Both the position numbers and the translations under genes were made by a program. Shown here in pieces: positions 36,511 through 57,715 of a stretch of 64,000 nt of DNA. The notes below the pieces were generated by a model that ran no database searches, was not told the origin of the DNA, and saw only the letters and a list, made by a program, of their open reading frames with translations. Source of the DNA: Corticium candelabrum (lineage: Eukaryota; Porifera; Homoscleromorpha; Homosclerophorida; Plakinidae); NCBI RefSeq assembly GCF_963422355.1, contig NC_085093.1, positions 2,117,051 to 2,181,050 on the forward strand, given 5' to 3'. The number at the start of each line of letters is the position of its first letter. Position 1 is the first letter of the stretch.

Positions 36511-37297
36511 AGATTCTTGCACTTAAACCTGATGAATTTCGTTTGACAGCATCTCTGAGATTGGACATACCTGCACCTTTTGTCAACTGGAACATCCAGT
36601 GTGAATGTGGCAAGTTGGCAGATGAATATCATCTTCTTACATGCAAACATGGAGGTGGGCCTGTGTGGCAGCATGATGAAATTGTAAATGCATGAAGCAC
36701 TTGTCTACATAAATTAACTTAAAGATTCATCACGAGAAAGAACCTCGACATCGTTACTCTGAAAATGACAATAAACCAGACGTAGTTGTGTACGACTCTA
36801 GGTGTAGCTATGACCTTGATGTAGCCATGGCTCATCCTTTTAGCCAAGACACTTTAAAGCAGGCAGCTTTAGAGGAAGGTTTTGCTGCAGCAAGAAGGGA
36901 GGAAAGGAAGATGATCAAATATGAAAAACAACAACTTGCCGGCAATACATCAAGCCTCAATTTCACTTCTCTGGTATTTGAACATTTTGGAACTTGGGGA
37001 TCAGAAGCTACCAACTATTTAAACAAACTAGCTAGAAGATCAAGAGACACTGAAGGTTATACAAATGAAGCTGACTTTAGAGATTTTTGGAGAAAAAAAT
37101 TCTCAACAATCTTACAACGATGTAACGCTAAAGTCATCCTCCACAAGCTGACTTGTGTCTTCCCTGGAGAAGTAGATGAGAACATACACAATAGAGACTA
37201 TCAAAGTAGCTTGCATTAAACTAAAGCTGAACTCAGTAGCTACTTTGCATTTAGTGTTAGAAATGTAACGTAGAGTTTGTGTTTCAATAAATGAAAA
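36511..37297 (+). mobile_element. REL retrotransposon, third plus-strand lineage, 5'-truncated
   Basis: Starts within the pre-finger region (LKPDEFRLTASLRLDIPAPF), then CCHC finger CECGKLADEYHLLTC, endonuclease KPDVVVYDSRCSYDLDVAMA and HPFSQ, and the last domain (LVFEHFGTWGSEATNYLNK, FWRKKFSTILQRCNAKV). A stop in the finger-endonuclease linker (near 36693) breaks it. Sequence and 3' end (GTGTTTCAATAAATGAAAA then CAGA) differ from the other plus-strand copies, so it is a separate subfamily. Confidence 0.87.
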
Positions 37298-37365
37298 CAG
37301 ACAGACAGACAGACAAACATACAGACAAACAGCTAGACAGTTATAGACAAAAAGACAGACAGACA
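37298..37365. repeat. (CAGA)n microsatellite, imperfect
   Basis: CAGA tract with AACATACA and CAGCTAGACA interruptions, between two element ends. Confidence 0.88.
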
Positions 37366-37524
37366 CATGAGAATATACACAATTATTTATGTGCTTTACT
37401 GTACAACCCTATATAGGGCTGTTTTCTGTAGAGTTTTAGTTTGGTAGAGGTTATGTGTGATTGGGACAGTAGAGTTGCTTAGTTGTGTTGTATGTAGATT
37501 TCAATGTTGAAAATATATGTATTG
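37366..37524 (+). mobile_element. Retrotransposon 3' UTR fragment (about 160 bp)
   Basis: Contains CAACCCTATATAGGGCTG, like the CCCTATTGGCTTGGG hairpin-like motif of the related 3' UTRs, and ends AATGTTGAAAATATATGTATT(G) before GACA. No coding part. Confidence 0.7.
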
Positions 37525-37555
<31 letters not shown>

Positions 37556-37556
<1 letters not shown>

Positions 37557-37697
37557 TGATCTCTTTTAACCAATTAGTAGTTAAATATATATTGTATTTA
37601 GTTGTTAGTTGTTTTCTCTTGCTTTTATTGTCATAGGACAAACGTAGTTAGCCATTTGCTATTGTATCCTAATTCAAATATGAAAAATATATGTATT
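37556..37697 (+). mobile_element. Retrotransposon 3' UTR fragment (about 140 bp)
   Basis: Ends TATGAAAAATATATGTATT beside (GACA)n, preceded by CTATTGTATCCTAATTCA as in other copies. No coding part; GACA on both sides. Confidence 0.72.
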
Positions 37698-37727
37698 GAC
37701 AGACAAACAGACAGACAGACAGACAGA

Positions 37728-38473
37728 TATCCACCACAGCAGGAAGCCGAGGAGTCGTTATACAACTACAGACAACAGACCGGACATTGTATTTTTGACT
37801 CGGACATTGGAAACAATGTTGACCTAGATATCTCCCTTGCCCACTCATGGAGTAGTGACATATTTCCATCATCTGCTGGTGTTAGTGGTGTCGTTGCAGA
37901 GAGGAGAGCAGACAGAAAGAAAAAGAAATACAGCAAACAGCAATTCCAAGTGGCATAATTGCCACTGGTACCCCACTGGTAATGGAGCATTTTGGAGCTT
38001 GGGGATTGATGGGTGGAAACTCCTGTGCAAATTATCAAAGAAGTCATCAGACAAAGTGGGACAACCGAACGTTGTGGAGTTTATCAACTTCTGGTCCAAA
38101 CGCTTTTCTGTTCAGCTCCAGAAGTGTAATGTTAGAGTCATCTCTAAAAAGCTATCTTCGCTGTCTGAAGACAACAGATGTGACCTCTTTGCCACTCAGT
38201 ACTTTAGCCACTAGCTGGTACTGGAGGTTTTGCTTGTACACTGTAGCTTTTAAGTGTAGTAGTCATTTTGTTTTACACGAGTCTCGATGTTAGCTTAGTT
38301 TAGATGATGGACACTACTAGTAGTTGGACAGTACATAGTACCTAGTCTCGCGTGGCCGTCTAGACGTTCGCGCGCGGGGGAGGGGCGAGGTACTACAGGC
38401 TCCTCCTCCCCGCGCGCAAACGTCTGGCCACGCGAGACTACATAGTAACCTGCATTGCAAAATGTATGTGATT
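37728..38473 (+). mobile_element. 5'-truncated REL retrotransposon carrying a MITE
   Basis: Encodes the endonuclease end (NNVDLDISLAHSWSSDIF; KKKKYSKQQFQ) and, after a frameshift, the last domain (VMEHFGAWGL; FWSKRFSVQLQKCNVRVISK). The expected RPD-I motif is altered to TGHCIF. The 3' UTR is interrupted by a hairpin MITE and ends AATGTATGTGATT at (GACA)n, which then meets the kinase intron of unit 3. Confidence 0.83.
38343..38440. mobile_element. 98-bp hairpin MITE
   Basis: Almost entirely inverted repeat: TAGTCTCGCGTGGCCGTCTA at the left, and the same reversed at the right (with TAG/CCAGAC differences). GC-rich stem. Flanks CATAGTACC (38334-38342) and CATAGTAACC (38441-38450) look like a 9-10 bp target duplication, as Mutator-like elements make. 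Confidence 0.78.
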
Positions 38474-38503
38474 GACAGACAGACAGACAGACAGACAGAC
38501 AGA
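38474..38503. repeat. (GACA)n in the unit 3 kinase intron
   Basis: Thirty bases; right side is the kinase intron sequence AAACTTCTCAAAACATTAC, matching 2101 onward. Confidence 0.92.
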
Positions 38504-38545
38504 AACTTCTCAAAACATTACAACCTCGTGTTAAATATGACTTAC

Positions 38546-38773
38546 CTCGTTCAACGAGGATTGCGAGTTTGTGCGAATGACTTTGGTGCACCAGACAGCA
38601 TTAGTAGAGCGATCGAACACCTTGTAAACGGATCCAAACGCTCCTTTACCGATTTGGCACACAACACGGTAACTGGTTATGAAATTTCGTGAAAAGTCGG
38701 GTCTGAACGCGGCTCCCTCGCGAACGGACGAATCGTCAGACTCGGACAGCAGATTCCCATTGTCACTGGACAT
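38546..38773 (-). CDS. Protein kinase, first coding exon (unit 3)
   Basis: Starts MSSDNGNLLSESDDSS, then 'FSRNFITSYRVVCQIGKGAF' and GSVYKVFDRSTNAVW with CTKVI keeping the catalytic lysine. Donor GAG|GTAAGT at 38540-38545. Same exon as 2143-2361, with a one-base difference after the start codon, so the two paralogues would begin differently. The intron is interrupted by (GACA)n and retrotransposon fragments, and no later exon appears before 36 kb, so this is an orphan 5' exon unless the intron is very long. Confidence 0.7.
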
Positions 38774-38844
38774 GCGAGGCCATCCGCGGACTGGTTAAGG
38801 ACATATGCAAAGTTTATATTTACAACTACGTCATGCTGCACCTA

Positions 38845-39085
38845 AAAACTTCAATTTTAAATTTTATTTTTTAAATTAAAATTTAATGCAAATTTAATGC
38901 AAATTTAATTAAGCAAAAATAGAAACGTGAAAAAATAAAAAAATAAAAAAATAAAATACTAAAAATAAGAATTCAAATTTAAAAATTAAAACTTTAAAAA
39001 TTTAAAATATAAAATTTAAAATCAAAATATTAAAATTAAATTTAAATTAAAAAAATTAAACTTTAAAAAATATAAAATTTAAAAT
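38845..39085. repeat. AT-rich low-complexity tract (unit 3)
   Basis: Counterpart of 2462-2710, rearranged internally. Confidence 0.85.
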
Positions 39086-39368
39086 GGCCAAAAGACTCAT
39101 GGGTTCGCCTCGAACTTCCAGACCAGAGAGCGCGCGAACTCTAGGTTTAGGGCGTGTAATCAATTCTATCTAGAATATCCCCTCCAGCCAATCGTTGTGT
39201 CATTCTATTGCTTGCACATGTCATCAAGCGTCATCACGTGACTCACTTCCCGCTTCAAGCAAATATCTTTGCATGCAAAAAGCATCAAACGTCCCACTAT
39301 ATCCGGCCCTGCCATCTGATTGGTCATACCCACCACGCTTTGCTAAAAAATAAAGAATTTAGTAATAC

Positions 39369-49935
<10,567 letters not shown>

Positions 49936-50117
49936 GAAAGAACAAAAAACATATACTGCTGTCTCCAACAATAACTCTATATTAAAGACAAACTGCATGA
50001 CAACCTAAAACGTTTTCATTAATTAAGACTATTATAAAAATAGACTCTTAAATTAAGAACAATGTCTTTCTATGTATAAATAAAAAACTTAATAGTTTAT
50101 AGCATTATATGTTCCTA

Positions 50118-50350
50118 TTTAACGTTGGGATGAGAGTCAGCTACCTCAACAGTTTCCTTATAAACAGCATGATTTACAGTAACACTATAGCAATTTGTAA
50201 AACAATGTTGCAGAATAGTTGAAGGTATTTGTAAAATATCCTTAATTGAATAATGCTTCCATTCCTTCCAAAATTTTGACAACCAGACTGTATTTAGTGT
50301 TCTTACATGTACAACATATCTTTGCGTGGGTCTAACTGTGTAGAGTCTGC
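50118..50350 (-). other. Possible upstream exon of TRPM copy 3
   Basis: Counterpart of 10405-10640; ends PNVK followed by a stop, with AACGTTAAAT as in unit 2. Confidence 0.25.
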
Positions 50351-50385
50351 CTACATAGCTGTAACAGATAAACCTGATAAAAAAA

Positions 50386-50476
50386 GACAGGCAGGCAGGC
50401 AAGCAAGCAGGCAGACAGACAGGCAAGCAAGCAGGCAGACAGACAGGCAAGCAAGCAGACAGACAAGCAAGCAAGC

Positions 50477-50533
<57 letters not shown>

Positions 50534-50558
50534 TGCAAGCAGGTAGACAGACAGATAA
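50386..50558. repeat. (GACA/GGCA/AGCA)n microsatellite (unit 3)
   Basis: Longest pure GACA run of the three counterparts (about 50466-50528); no element inside. Confidence 0.93.
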
Positions 50559-50814
50559 CCAGGCTGGCAGGTTGTTGTAATACAACATCTCGACAAAGTA
50601 GTTAGAATACGAGTTTTCATCAGTGCTTCACGAGTCAAGATCAAATATTTATATAAGCACTGTCTCTGCATGCTAACTACATTATCCTCAATTAGTCTAT
50701 TTCTTGAAAACTTAGACATGCATCCATTTTTCTCAAGTCAACTTTGCTGTTATACATTTTTTAGGAGTCACAGAAAAACGCTGGCAAACTGGCCAGCAGG
50801 CAGACAGACAGACA

Positions 50815-51249
50815 GGTACTTTATTCTCATATAAACTCTACCTGTACATATGCTAAGAACTTGTAAAGTAAACGAGTCTTTGCAAACAACAACATCATAA
50901 ATTAACTAATGGACTTGGCCTTGAATGTCAAAGTCAAATCACCATGACCAGGTGACAATCTTGAAAATTTTCTGAGGAATACTTTGGCGTTACACATTTG
51001 TAGCTAAAATTGTAGAAAATCTTACTCTCCAATATGTCATGAAGATGGAAGCATTAAAATTGGCTTCTGGATTTACTGACTGTTGTGACAAATGTTGCAA
51101 AAATACTCTGCCTTTGTGCCCCACCTCCCAAATGTTCTATCACAAGAGAAACACATCTTATCCATACCCTCCTGGGCTCTTCTAAATTTTTCAATTTCTT
51201 TCCTTCTCTTTTCGTAGCAGAATGACCATTTTCCCTGACTCCATCAATG
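50815..51249 (-). mobile_element. Degenerate family-C REL retrotransposon (unit 3)
   Basis: Clearest family-C copy. Minus strand: NGHSATKREGKKLKN, RCVSLVIEHLGGG, then ASIFMTYWRVRFSTIL and CNAKVFLRK in other frames, 3' end ATGAGAATAAAGTAC and (CTGT)n on the sense strand. Confidence 0.7.
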
Positions 51250-51258
51250 AGACAGACA

Positions 51259-52843
51259 ATCAATTGCCACTAAGAAATGTGAGCTGTTCACCAATGGCCG
51301 TCATTGTGAAGACATTCCTGACGAAGTTCGAGTCTCAGTGCTTGGTACGATTATCCTTGGAACCCCAATAGGCCAACCAAGGTATGTTGAAGCTGCCTGC
51401 TCCGAATTTGCCAAAGGAGATGAAGATCTCTGTAACCAACTCCTAGCTTTAGAAGACACCCAGAGTTCGATGCTACTGCTATGGCACTGCCATATTCCAC
51501 GCATCAATCATCTAGGAAGAACAGTTGCACCTAGTCTGATGAAGTCTGTCGCACGAATTCACGACAGTTTGTCTCAATCATCATTTAAACATCTCATTAA
51601 ATGTCCTGACCTAGAAAACGACCAATGGACACAAGCTACATTGCCCATTCGACATGGTGGGTTTGGCATGTCACCTGCAGAATCCCTGTCTAGCATTGCG
51701 TTTGTTTCTTCATGGGCGCACAGCCTCGTACAACTTCCTAAATCTTTCAAAGATATTCAAGATTCGGTTGATCTACTCGTGGAGAATAGACAAGATGCAA
51801 CCCCAGGATCAATAGGATTTGAGCTGAAGCAATCATTACCATACAGCAAGTCCTTGGAAGACCTCCTTAGCAATACAAAAGGCCTTCAAAAGAAACTGTC
51901 GCAGAACCACTTTAACACCATCACACCCGAACTACTAGGAAATACAAATTCACTTCGACAGGCTGCTAGACTCAGATCGTTGCAGGGAAAGCTGCTGGAT
52001 CTTGGCTTGAAGCTGTCCCAACCTCTTCCAAGTTTGCACTAAAACCCACTAACTTCCGACTAGCAACTCGGTTGAGATTGGGCTGCAGCATGCCTATGTC
52101 TTCAGCAATTGAAAGATGCGAGTGTAGCAAGATCAATGACAGAGAAGACTATCACCTTCTAACCTGTAAAACTGGAGGCGGACCCATCTGGTCCCACGAA
52201 TCAGTAGCAAATGTGTGGTGTGATAGTTTACAAGATCTAAACATAACACACAGAAGAGAACCCAGAAACTTTTACGAAGGAGGCAATTCTCGTCCTGATA
52301 TCATAGCATTCGATGCCCAATCTGGATATGATATCAAGCTGCACATATCTCTTGCCCACCCGTGGAATGAGGACATCATCTTACAAGCCTCTAAGGTGGA
52401 TGGAGCCGCTGCTGCCAAAAGAGAGTCACAGAAGACGGAAAAATACAGCAAAGAGATTGATACTATGGGAAATGCATCCAATTGTATCACTCTGGTTTCT
52501 TAGCATTACGGCTGCTGGGGATGGAAAGCCCACCAATTTCTACATCATCTGTCCCTATTATCTGTAGATGAAGATGGACACCCAAACAGTGGCGAGTTCA
52601 AGACATACTGGAGACGCTGCCTGTCCGTTAGCCTCCAGAGATGCAACGCACAAGTGCTCTCAAGAAAACTATGTAGACTTTCTTTTAGCAAGAACAGTTG
52701 TACTGCTTATAGCATACAGTTAATTAATCGTCCTACGTAGTAAGCGGCTGTAAGGGTCGCCGGACATTGTTGTAGCATGTTTCCCTTTTCCTTGCTGGAA
52801 CCATTTATAATTTAATAGTGTTGAAATTTTAAATATATGTATT
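51259..52843 (+). mobile_element. 5'-truncated REL retrotransposon, fourth lineage
   Basis: Sits where units 1 and 2 carry the 0.33-kb fragment. Starts just after the RT catalytic box (SIATKKCELFTN), with LGTIILGTPIGQPRYVEAAC, thumb, CCHC finger CECSKINDREDYHLLTC, endonuclease SRPDIIAFDAQSGYDIKLHI and AKRESQKTEKYSK, then LQRCNAQVLSRK. A frameshift near 51990 and a TAG near 52501 break the ORF. Ends AAATATATGTATT then (GACA)n. Only two GACA units (51251-51258) remain on the left. Confidence 0.88.

Positions 52844-52880
<37 letters not shown>
52844..52880. repeat. (GACA)n between converging element ends
   Basis: 3' ends of a plus-strand element (left) and of family B (right) meet here, as at 29997-30054. 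Confidence 0.92.
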
Positions 52881-52881
<1 letters not shown>

Positions 52882-53034
52882 TTGTTTTATTCTCTCCCAA
52901 CCTGTAAATGTAACAATCGCAAACATGAAAGCATCCTCAGCATTAACAAAAACTACTGAAATGTCTGAAGTCATAGCTATTATCCTAATGAATATAGTGA
53001 TGAATATCTACATCAAAGAAAAAATCATCTATCT

Positions 53035-55787
53035 CAGGGGCGTAGGAAGTAAATGAAAACCGGTCCGGCCTAGCGCGCGCTAGTGGGCTGGACAATGTAG
53101 CGCACGCTAGTAGATGGGCGGGACAACTTTAATTAACGAGAACTATAATGACAGCCATGTCTAATTCTAAAACTGATACTTATTGCTGCTCATAACCTTA
53201 ATCGAACTTTCCAAAAATGCGAAGTCTGTGCTCACTACCAGCCACAAACTCATTTAAGCACGAACTGATCGACAAAGTGTCTGTTTCAGCCTTATGAGCA
53301 TGGAGAACTAACAGGTTATTCAAGCGAACTTGAGACATGGTCGAACGGAGGTACGTCTTCACTCTCCTTAACGCTGATGCACTTCTCTCACTAACAGCGT
53401 TGGTAGCTGGTGTGACCAATACGAAACAGAGTACCTTGCACACTTCAGAGAACGATGCCTTTTGAGCCAAAGAAAGAGATTGCAAGAACGACTTGATGGT
53501 TGACAGGGTTACTTCTTCCAGTTGAGGCGTAAATGCAGTTGTTAGCAATTCTAACTGAGTTGCAAGACTGGACAGTATGACATCATCTCCGTAATAATCT
53601 TGAACAAACGCAAGCTCCGTACCATAATTGTCTCCTTTCGCTGCTTTCAGCAAAAGGTTTTCGGTGTTCAGAAGGCTAGTGTAACCGGGCTGGTTAAATC
53701 TGTCACGAATGGAGCTGACAATAAAGTCAAAGCATTCAAAATATTGACGACGATAGTATTCTTTGGGTGAGCTTGGATGATACCCCTCACTTCTGCCAAC
53801 TTCTGAGCCAAACGGTGCCTTTCTCTTCCTTGATAATGCTGCTTCAGATAGTCCAGTCTGCTGTCGAAGAACTTCTACCTGTTTCCAGAAAATGTCGAAA
53901 GCTTCTTCAGAACGCATTGTACTGAGAGTCTTCACGGTTAGGTCTGCAATATTCTGGCCTTCCGACGCTGTCATAGAAGGGTTTTGTAACGTTTTACTCA
54001 GATTGTCTGTGTGTCGTAGTAGGCGTTCACCTAGCATCAACCCAAACAAAAAATCGAACTTGTTCATGGCGGCCTCTACCCCTGTCACTCGAGCTCGTAT
54101 TTCAGAATCAATTCTTGATTCCTTCACTTCCTGCCACAGTGCTTGAAAAACAGCATAATTCTCGAGAACACTGTGAAGAGAAGCAGCCCGTACAGTCCAC
54201 CGAGTGGGACAGAGCGTTCGAAATCCAATGGTGCCAGGAACCAGCTCTTCTTTCAGCCTGGTGAACATAGCATCCCTCTTAGGAGAAAATTTTACTAATT
54301 TGGATATCTCAAACGTTATATCGAGAACATCTCGGAGAATCTTATTTTGCTTGACTGTGTCACTGACTGCTAAGTTGAGAGCATGCCCATAGCAGTGGGT
54401 ATACGTAGCACGTGGCTCCAGAGCTCTTATTTGGGTGACTACTCCCTTTCTTGAACCTGCCATATTAGAAGCCCCGTCATAACACTGGCCTCTGCAGTTG
54501 TTTATTGATAGGTTCATTCTTGTCATTGTGTCTGTCAGGACGTGAACAATGTTGTCACTTTGTATTGATTCCACCATATATAAACCAACAAAATCTTCAT
54601 GAGCTTCAAGCTGATCATCGACTCTACGGAAGCAAATAACAACTTGTTCCTTGTTTGAAGCATCTGTTACTTCATCAGCCATGATGGAAAAATACTTGGC
54701 CTTTCTAATGGAAGAAGCAATATTTCTCACAATACTCTGAGCCATGACATTTATCAGTTCGTTCTGCACTTGAGGGCTGGTGTACTTGTTGGTTTTTCGT
54801 TCAATCCAGGTGAGAAATTGTGGGTTGTCAATCGCACGTAAACGGACAAGCTGCATGAAGTTGCTATCTGCGTCATCTCCATGCCCACGCATTGCAAGAC
54901 CTTGCCTAGCTAGAAACCGTATGTTCTCAAAGACTTTAACAAGCCACATGCGATTGGCGTGCTTCTCTTGTGCGTGGGCTGACGAAAGCAATTCTCCCAC
55001 ATCGTCTGTGGTATGTGGCAATGTGACAACAACTTCTGTAGCTGTTTTGTGCGTAGTTGTCTGGTTGTGACTTGTGAACGCCGGGATGGCATCTTTCCAA
55101 TTATGGAATCCGCCTGAAATAAATGTAGAGTCTTTGACATTGCCACTAGTCAACCTCATCTTTGCTTCTTTCACGGCTTTCACGCAGACGTGACAAAACG
55201 CCGAATCTCGGGAGCAGTCATAATGAAGCCAAGGCCACCTGGCAAACCATGAGGATTGGAACGATCGCTTCACAATCCTTGCCTTTCCGAACTCACGCTT
55301 GGGGAAAGCAAAGGAAGTGGGTTGGTTTGGCTTCTCGCCGACTTCCGGCACCGGGTCCATACCAGTCTAAAAGAATTTGACAACGTATAACTTGAACTTT
55401 ACGTGATACAATCGTCAGCTTACAACTTCGAGACAGACAACTACTTCGACAACTTGCTAGACTCCTAATCTCACAGGTCTGCTCCTGATAGATGCGGCGG
55501 CTCTGAGATGAACGGGTCTTTTTAGCGGCCTCGGACCTCCGTGCATTACCTGCACACATCTTAGCCTCGCATCGGCTGGGTCTCCGAGCCTGTACAGTAC
55601 CTTCAACTGACGTCTGGAGAACGCAAGGCCGACGCACAAAGTACTGCATGAGCAGAAATATATTACTTATTTAATCGGCTATACCCTTAAAACGGAAGTT
55701 GATGCCATTGAGCGTCTGGCGAAAGTGCATATTTCAAAAACCGGTCCGGCCATGGCCGGACCGGTCGGACTGGACGCTACGCCCCTG
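53035..55787 (-). mobile_element. hAT DNA transposon, apparently complete
   Basis: Terminal inverted repeats CAGGGGCGTAG and CTACGCCCCTG (11 bp exact). Flanking TATCT at 53030-53034 and 55788-55792 is a 5-bp duplication, confirmed by the uninterrupted family-B copies, which read ATATCTTAC there. Subterminal AACCGGTCCGGCC occurs at both ends. One long ORF on the minus strand. A recent insertion by its intact state. Confidence 0.93.
53198..55360 (-). CDS. hAT transposase (TTF zinc finger, DUF4371, dimerisation domain)
   Basis: 720 residues, no internal stop. Residues 35-105 form a TTF-type finger: WFARWPWLHYD, C56-x2-C59, then GGFHNWKDAIPAFTSHNQ and a final THK. The RNase-H-like core has the first acid in FSIMADEVTD (D229), the second in CYDGASNM (D295), the C-x2-H block CYGHALNLAV (C323, H326) and CPTRWTVR (W388). 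The C-terminal dimerisation domain carries 'ATNAVSERSASALRRVKTYL', whose Glu is the third acid of the family. Length and order match ZMYM/ZNF862-like animal hAT proteins. Start at MDPVPEVGEK; an upstream basic exon is possible. Nothing visibly missing, so it may be active. Confidence 0.93.
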   Translation of the reverse strand: MDPVPEVGEKPNQPTSFAFPKREFGKARIVKRSFQSSWFARWPWLHYDCSRDSAFCHVCVKAVKEAKMRLTSGNVKDSTFISGGFHNWKDAIPAFTSHNQTTTHKTATEVVVTLPHTTDDVGELLSSAHAQEKHANRMWLVKVFENIRFLARQGLAMRGHGDDADSNFMQLVRLRAIDNPQFLTWIERKTNKYTSPQVQNELINVMAQSIVRNIASSIRKAKYFSIMADEVTDASNKEQVVICFRRVDDQLEAHEDFVGLYMVESIQSDNIVHVLTDTMTRMNLSINNCRGQCYDGASNMAGSRKGVVTQIRALEPRATYTHCYGHALNLAVSDTVKQNKILRDVLDITFEISKLVKFSPKRDAMFTRLKEELVPGTIGFRTLCPTRWTVRAASLHSVLENYAVFQALWQEVKESRIDSEIRARVTGVEAAMNKFDFLFGLMLGERLLRHTDNLSKTLQNPSMTASEGQNIADLTVKTLSTMRSEEAFDIFWKQVEVLRQQTGLSEAALSRKRKAPFGSEVGRSEGYHPSSPKEYYRRQYFECFDFIVSSIRDRFNQPGYTSLLNTENLLLKAAKGDNYGTELAFVQDYYGDDVILSSLATQLELLTTAFTPQLEEVTLSTIKSFLQSLSLAQKASFSEVCKVLCFVLVTPATNAVSERSASALRRVKTYLRSTMSQVRLNNLLVLHAHKAETDTLSISSCLNEFVAGSEHRLRIFGKFD

Positions 55788-57049
55788 TATCTTACTACAT
55801 GCAATCTACTTATCTTATTTAATATAACTCTAGCATTACATCTCTGGATAATTATAGAAATCTGTCTATGCCATCTCGTCCTGAAGTCGGCTTCAGTACT
55901 TCTGCCTTCCAAATCTTTTGATTTCTTCGAGAGTGAGTTCAGGAAGTTATCAGCCTCCTGCCCCCACAACCCAAAGTGTTCAAAAGACCAGAGGAACTAA
56001 GTTAGGTATTGTGCCATCCTGAACTGACAGAGCTCCGTATTTGCTTTTCTTTCTCATCTCATGCCTCTCAGCTGCATAGCCTGCCTCTTTAGATGCTCTA
56101 TTTAGAATGTCTTTTGCTCCAAGGGTGAGTCATGCTTACACCCAACTCTGTACTTGATTCATCGTACATCAAAATATCGGGGCGATTCTCAGATTCTGTA
56201 TATTGTTCTCTTGGCTTCTTGTGATGATGCAGTTGGAGCTTGTTCAAACAACTGCACCATCCTGACACTATAGAATCGTGTTGCCAGACTGGTTCTCCGC
56301 CAAACTTGCAGGTGAGAAGATGATACCCAGTTCCATCCAGTTCTACTCCACATTCACATTTGTTTATGCATGACTTAAAAGGCATTGGTAGATCGAGCCT
56401 CAGAAAAGATGCTAGACAGAAATCCTTTGCAATAAGTGCGTACCTATCTGAGGATGGGAAGGCCTCTAACCAAGCCACAGACCCCCTACCTTGAGCAGAA
56501 CCTAATCTTGCAGCATCCCTTCTGTGAGGTGCAGAAGACAGACAATGAGCTGCACTCAAGAGGCCAATTTCTGAGCTTAGATTGTGCTGAAGCTTACCCT
56601 TTGTAGCTGAAAGGGTTGACAATGATTGAGGCCTCGCTGTTTCATATTATCTCCTAATCTAACTGGAGGCAAGGACTTGACAACTGAATGAATGTCAAAG
56701 CCAAGTGAAGAGGACGTGGAATCGTTTCACCAGATCTTTGAATATGTTGTAAAAGTGAGAAAAGCCAATTAGGCAAATCTTTGACAGATTGAGCCCATGA
56801 AGAGACGTATGCCAAGCATTTACTCTTGTTGACTTCAGATAAGCCAAACCCACCCAATTTGATGTTTAGTGAGGCTTGATTCCATGTGAAATCATCAATA
56901 GAGTCTAAACCCAATATCTGGACAAAGGTAGACCGGGTCATGGCATCATGTAGTTTCGCAGCATATTCAAAAGAATAAGGAGACAGACAGACACACAGAC
57001 CAACAAAGAAACAGACAAACAATTCTCTAACCAGATAAACAGACGAACC

Positions 57050-57715
57050 CAGGGATGTAAAGAATCTAAAATGGCGGCCCATACAAAAGTATCCAAACGC
57101 ATCCGAACGGGATCTCTCAGAACTCATTACAGATATCTCGGACCCATGTAGCGCTCAACTTCAAACGTTCCTAATGGTAGCCAGACTATCACTGCTGACA
57201 CTAAGCGCCTCGGAAGCCAGCTATCAGCAAGTAAAAAACCCAATTTATTCTTTCACATTTCACATTTCCACGTAGTGCTTCCCACAACGCCATGTTGTTC
57301 CGGTCACGTGTGTACATGTGACTATGTACCGTTTGGAAGCCTAGCTGCCACTTCCACCTGCTGCTACATGCTGCTTATAGTTACGTGTAGTTGAAAATGT
57401 ACAACTATGTTCAATAGCGCGGCATCCTGTCTGACTCTCTGTGCATGTAAGCGTGTATCTCTTCCGTGGAACCCAAGGTATTAATTGGGAGTTGTTTATA
57501 GATGCAATCAGTGTTATTCTACGTACTTCCGTGTATGCTGAGCGTAACATGAGAGTTGTCTAGAGATGCAATCAAAGATTGAAATCCCGGCCGAGCTGAA
57601 CGCGTTTACTAGGACTGTCATTTCCATTTCAAACTACATGCACATACTCGATGCATTACCCCTCTTTAGTTTTAGAGCTCTCTAGCTATGCAAATACAGC
57701 AACGTCACACAACAT
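57050..57715. other. Unit 3 insertion, left part; weak first-exon candidate
   Basis: Sequence absent from units 1 and 2. On the plus strand AAAATGGCGGCCC starts a short open stretch (MAAHTKVSKRIRTGSLRTHY) to a TAG at 57148-57150. The ATG context resembles a start site, but nothing downstream confirms a gene. The remainder is unrecognised. Confidence 0.3.

Larger units (their letters stand above)
52881..56980 (-). mobile_element. REL retrotransposon family B, copy 3, split by a hAT element
   Basis: 3' part at 52881-53034 and 5' part at 55788-56980. Minus-strand content: LKLHDAMTRSTF-type thumb, CCHC finger CECGVELDGTGYHLLTCKFG near 56360-56300, ENRPDILMYDESSTELGVSM (PD kept here), and DFRTRWHRQISIIIQRCNAR. 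One clean frameshift before the finger region. The same insertion is uninterrupted at 13733-15084 and 30055-31404. Confidence 0.87.
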
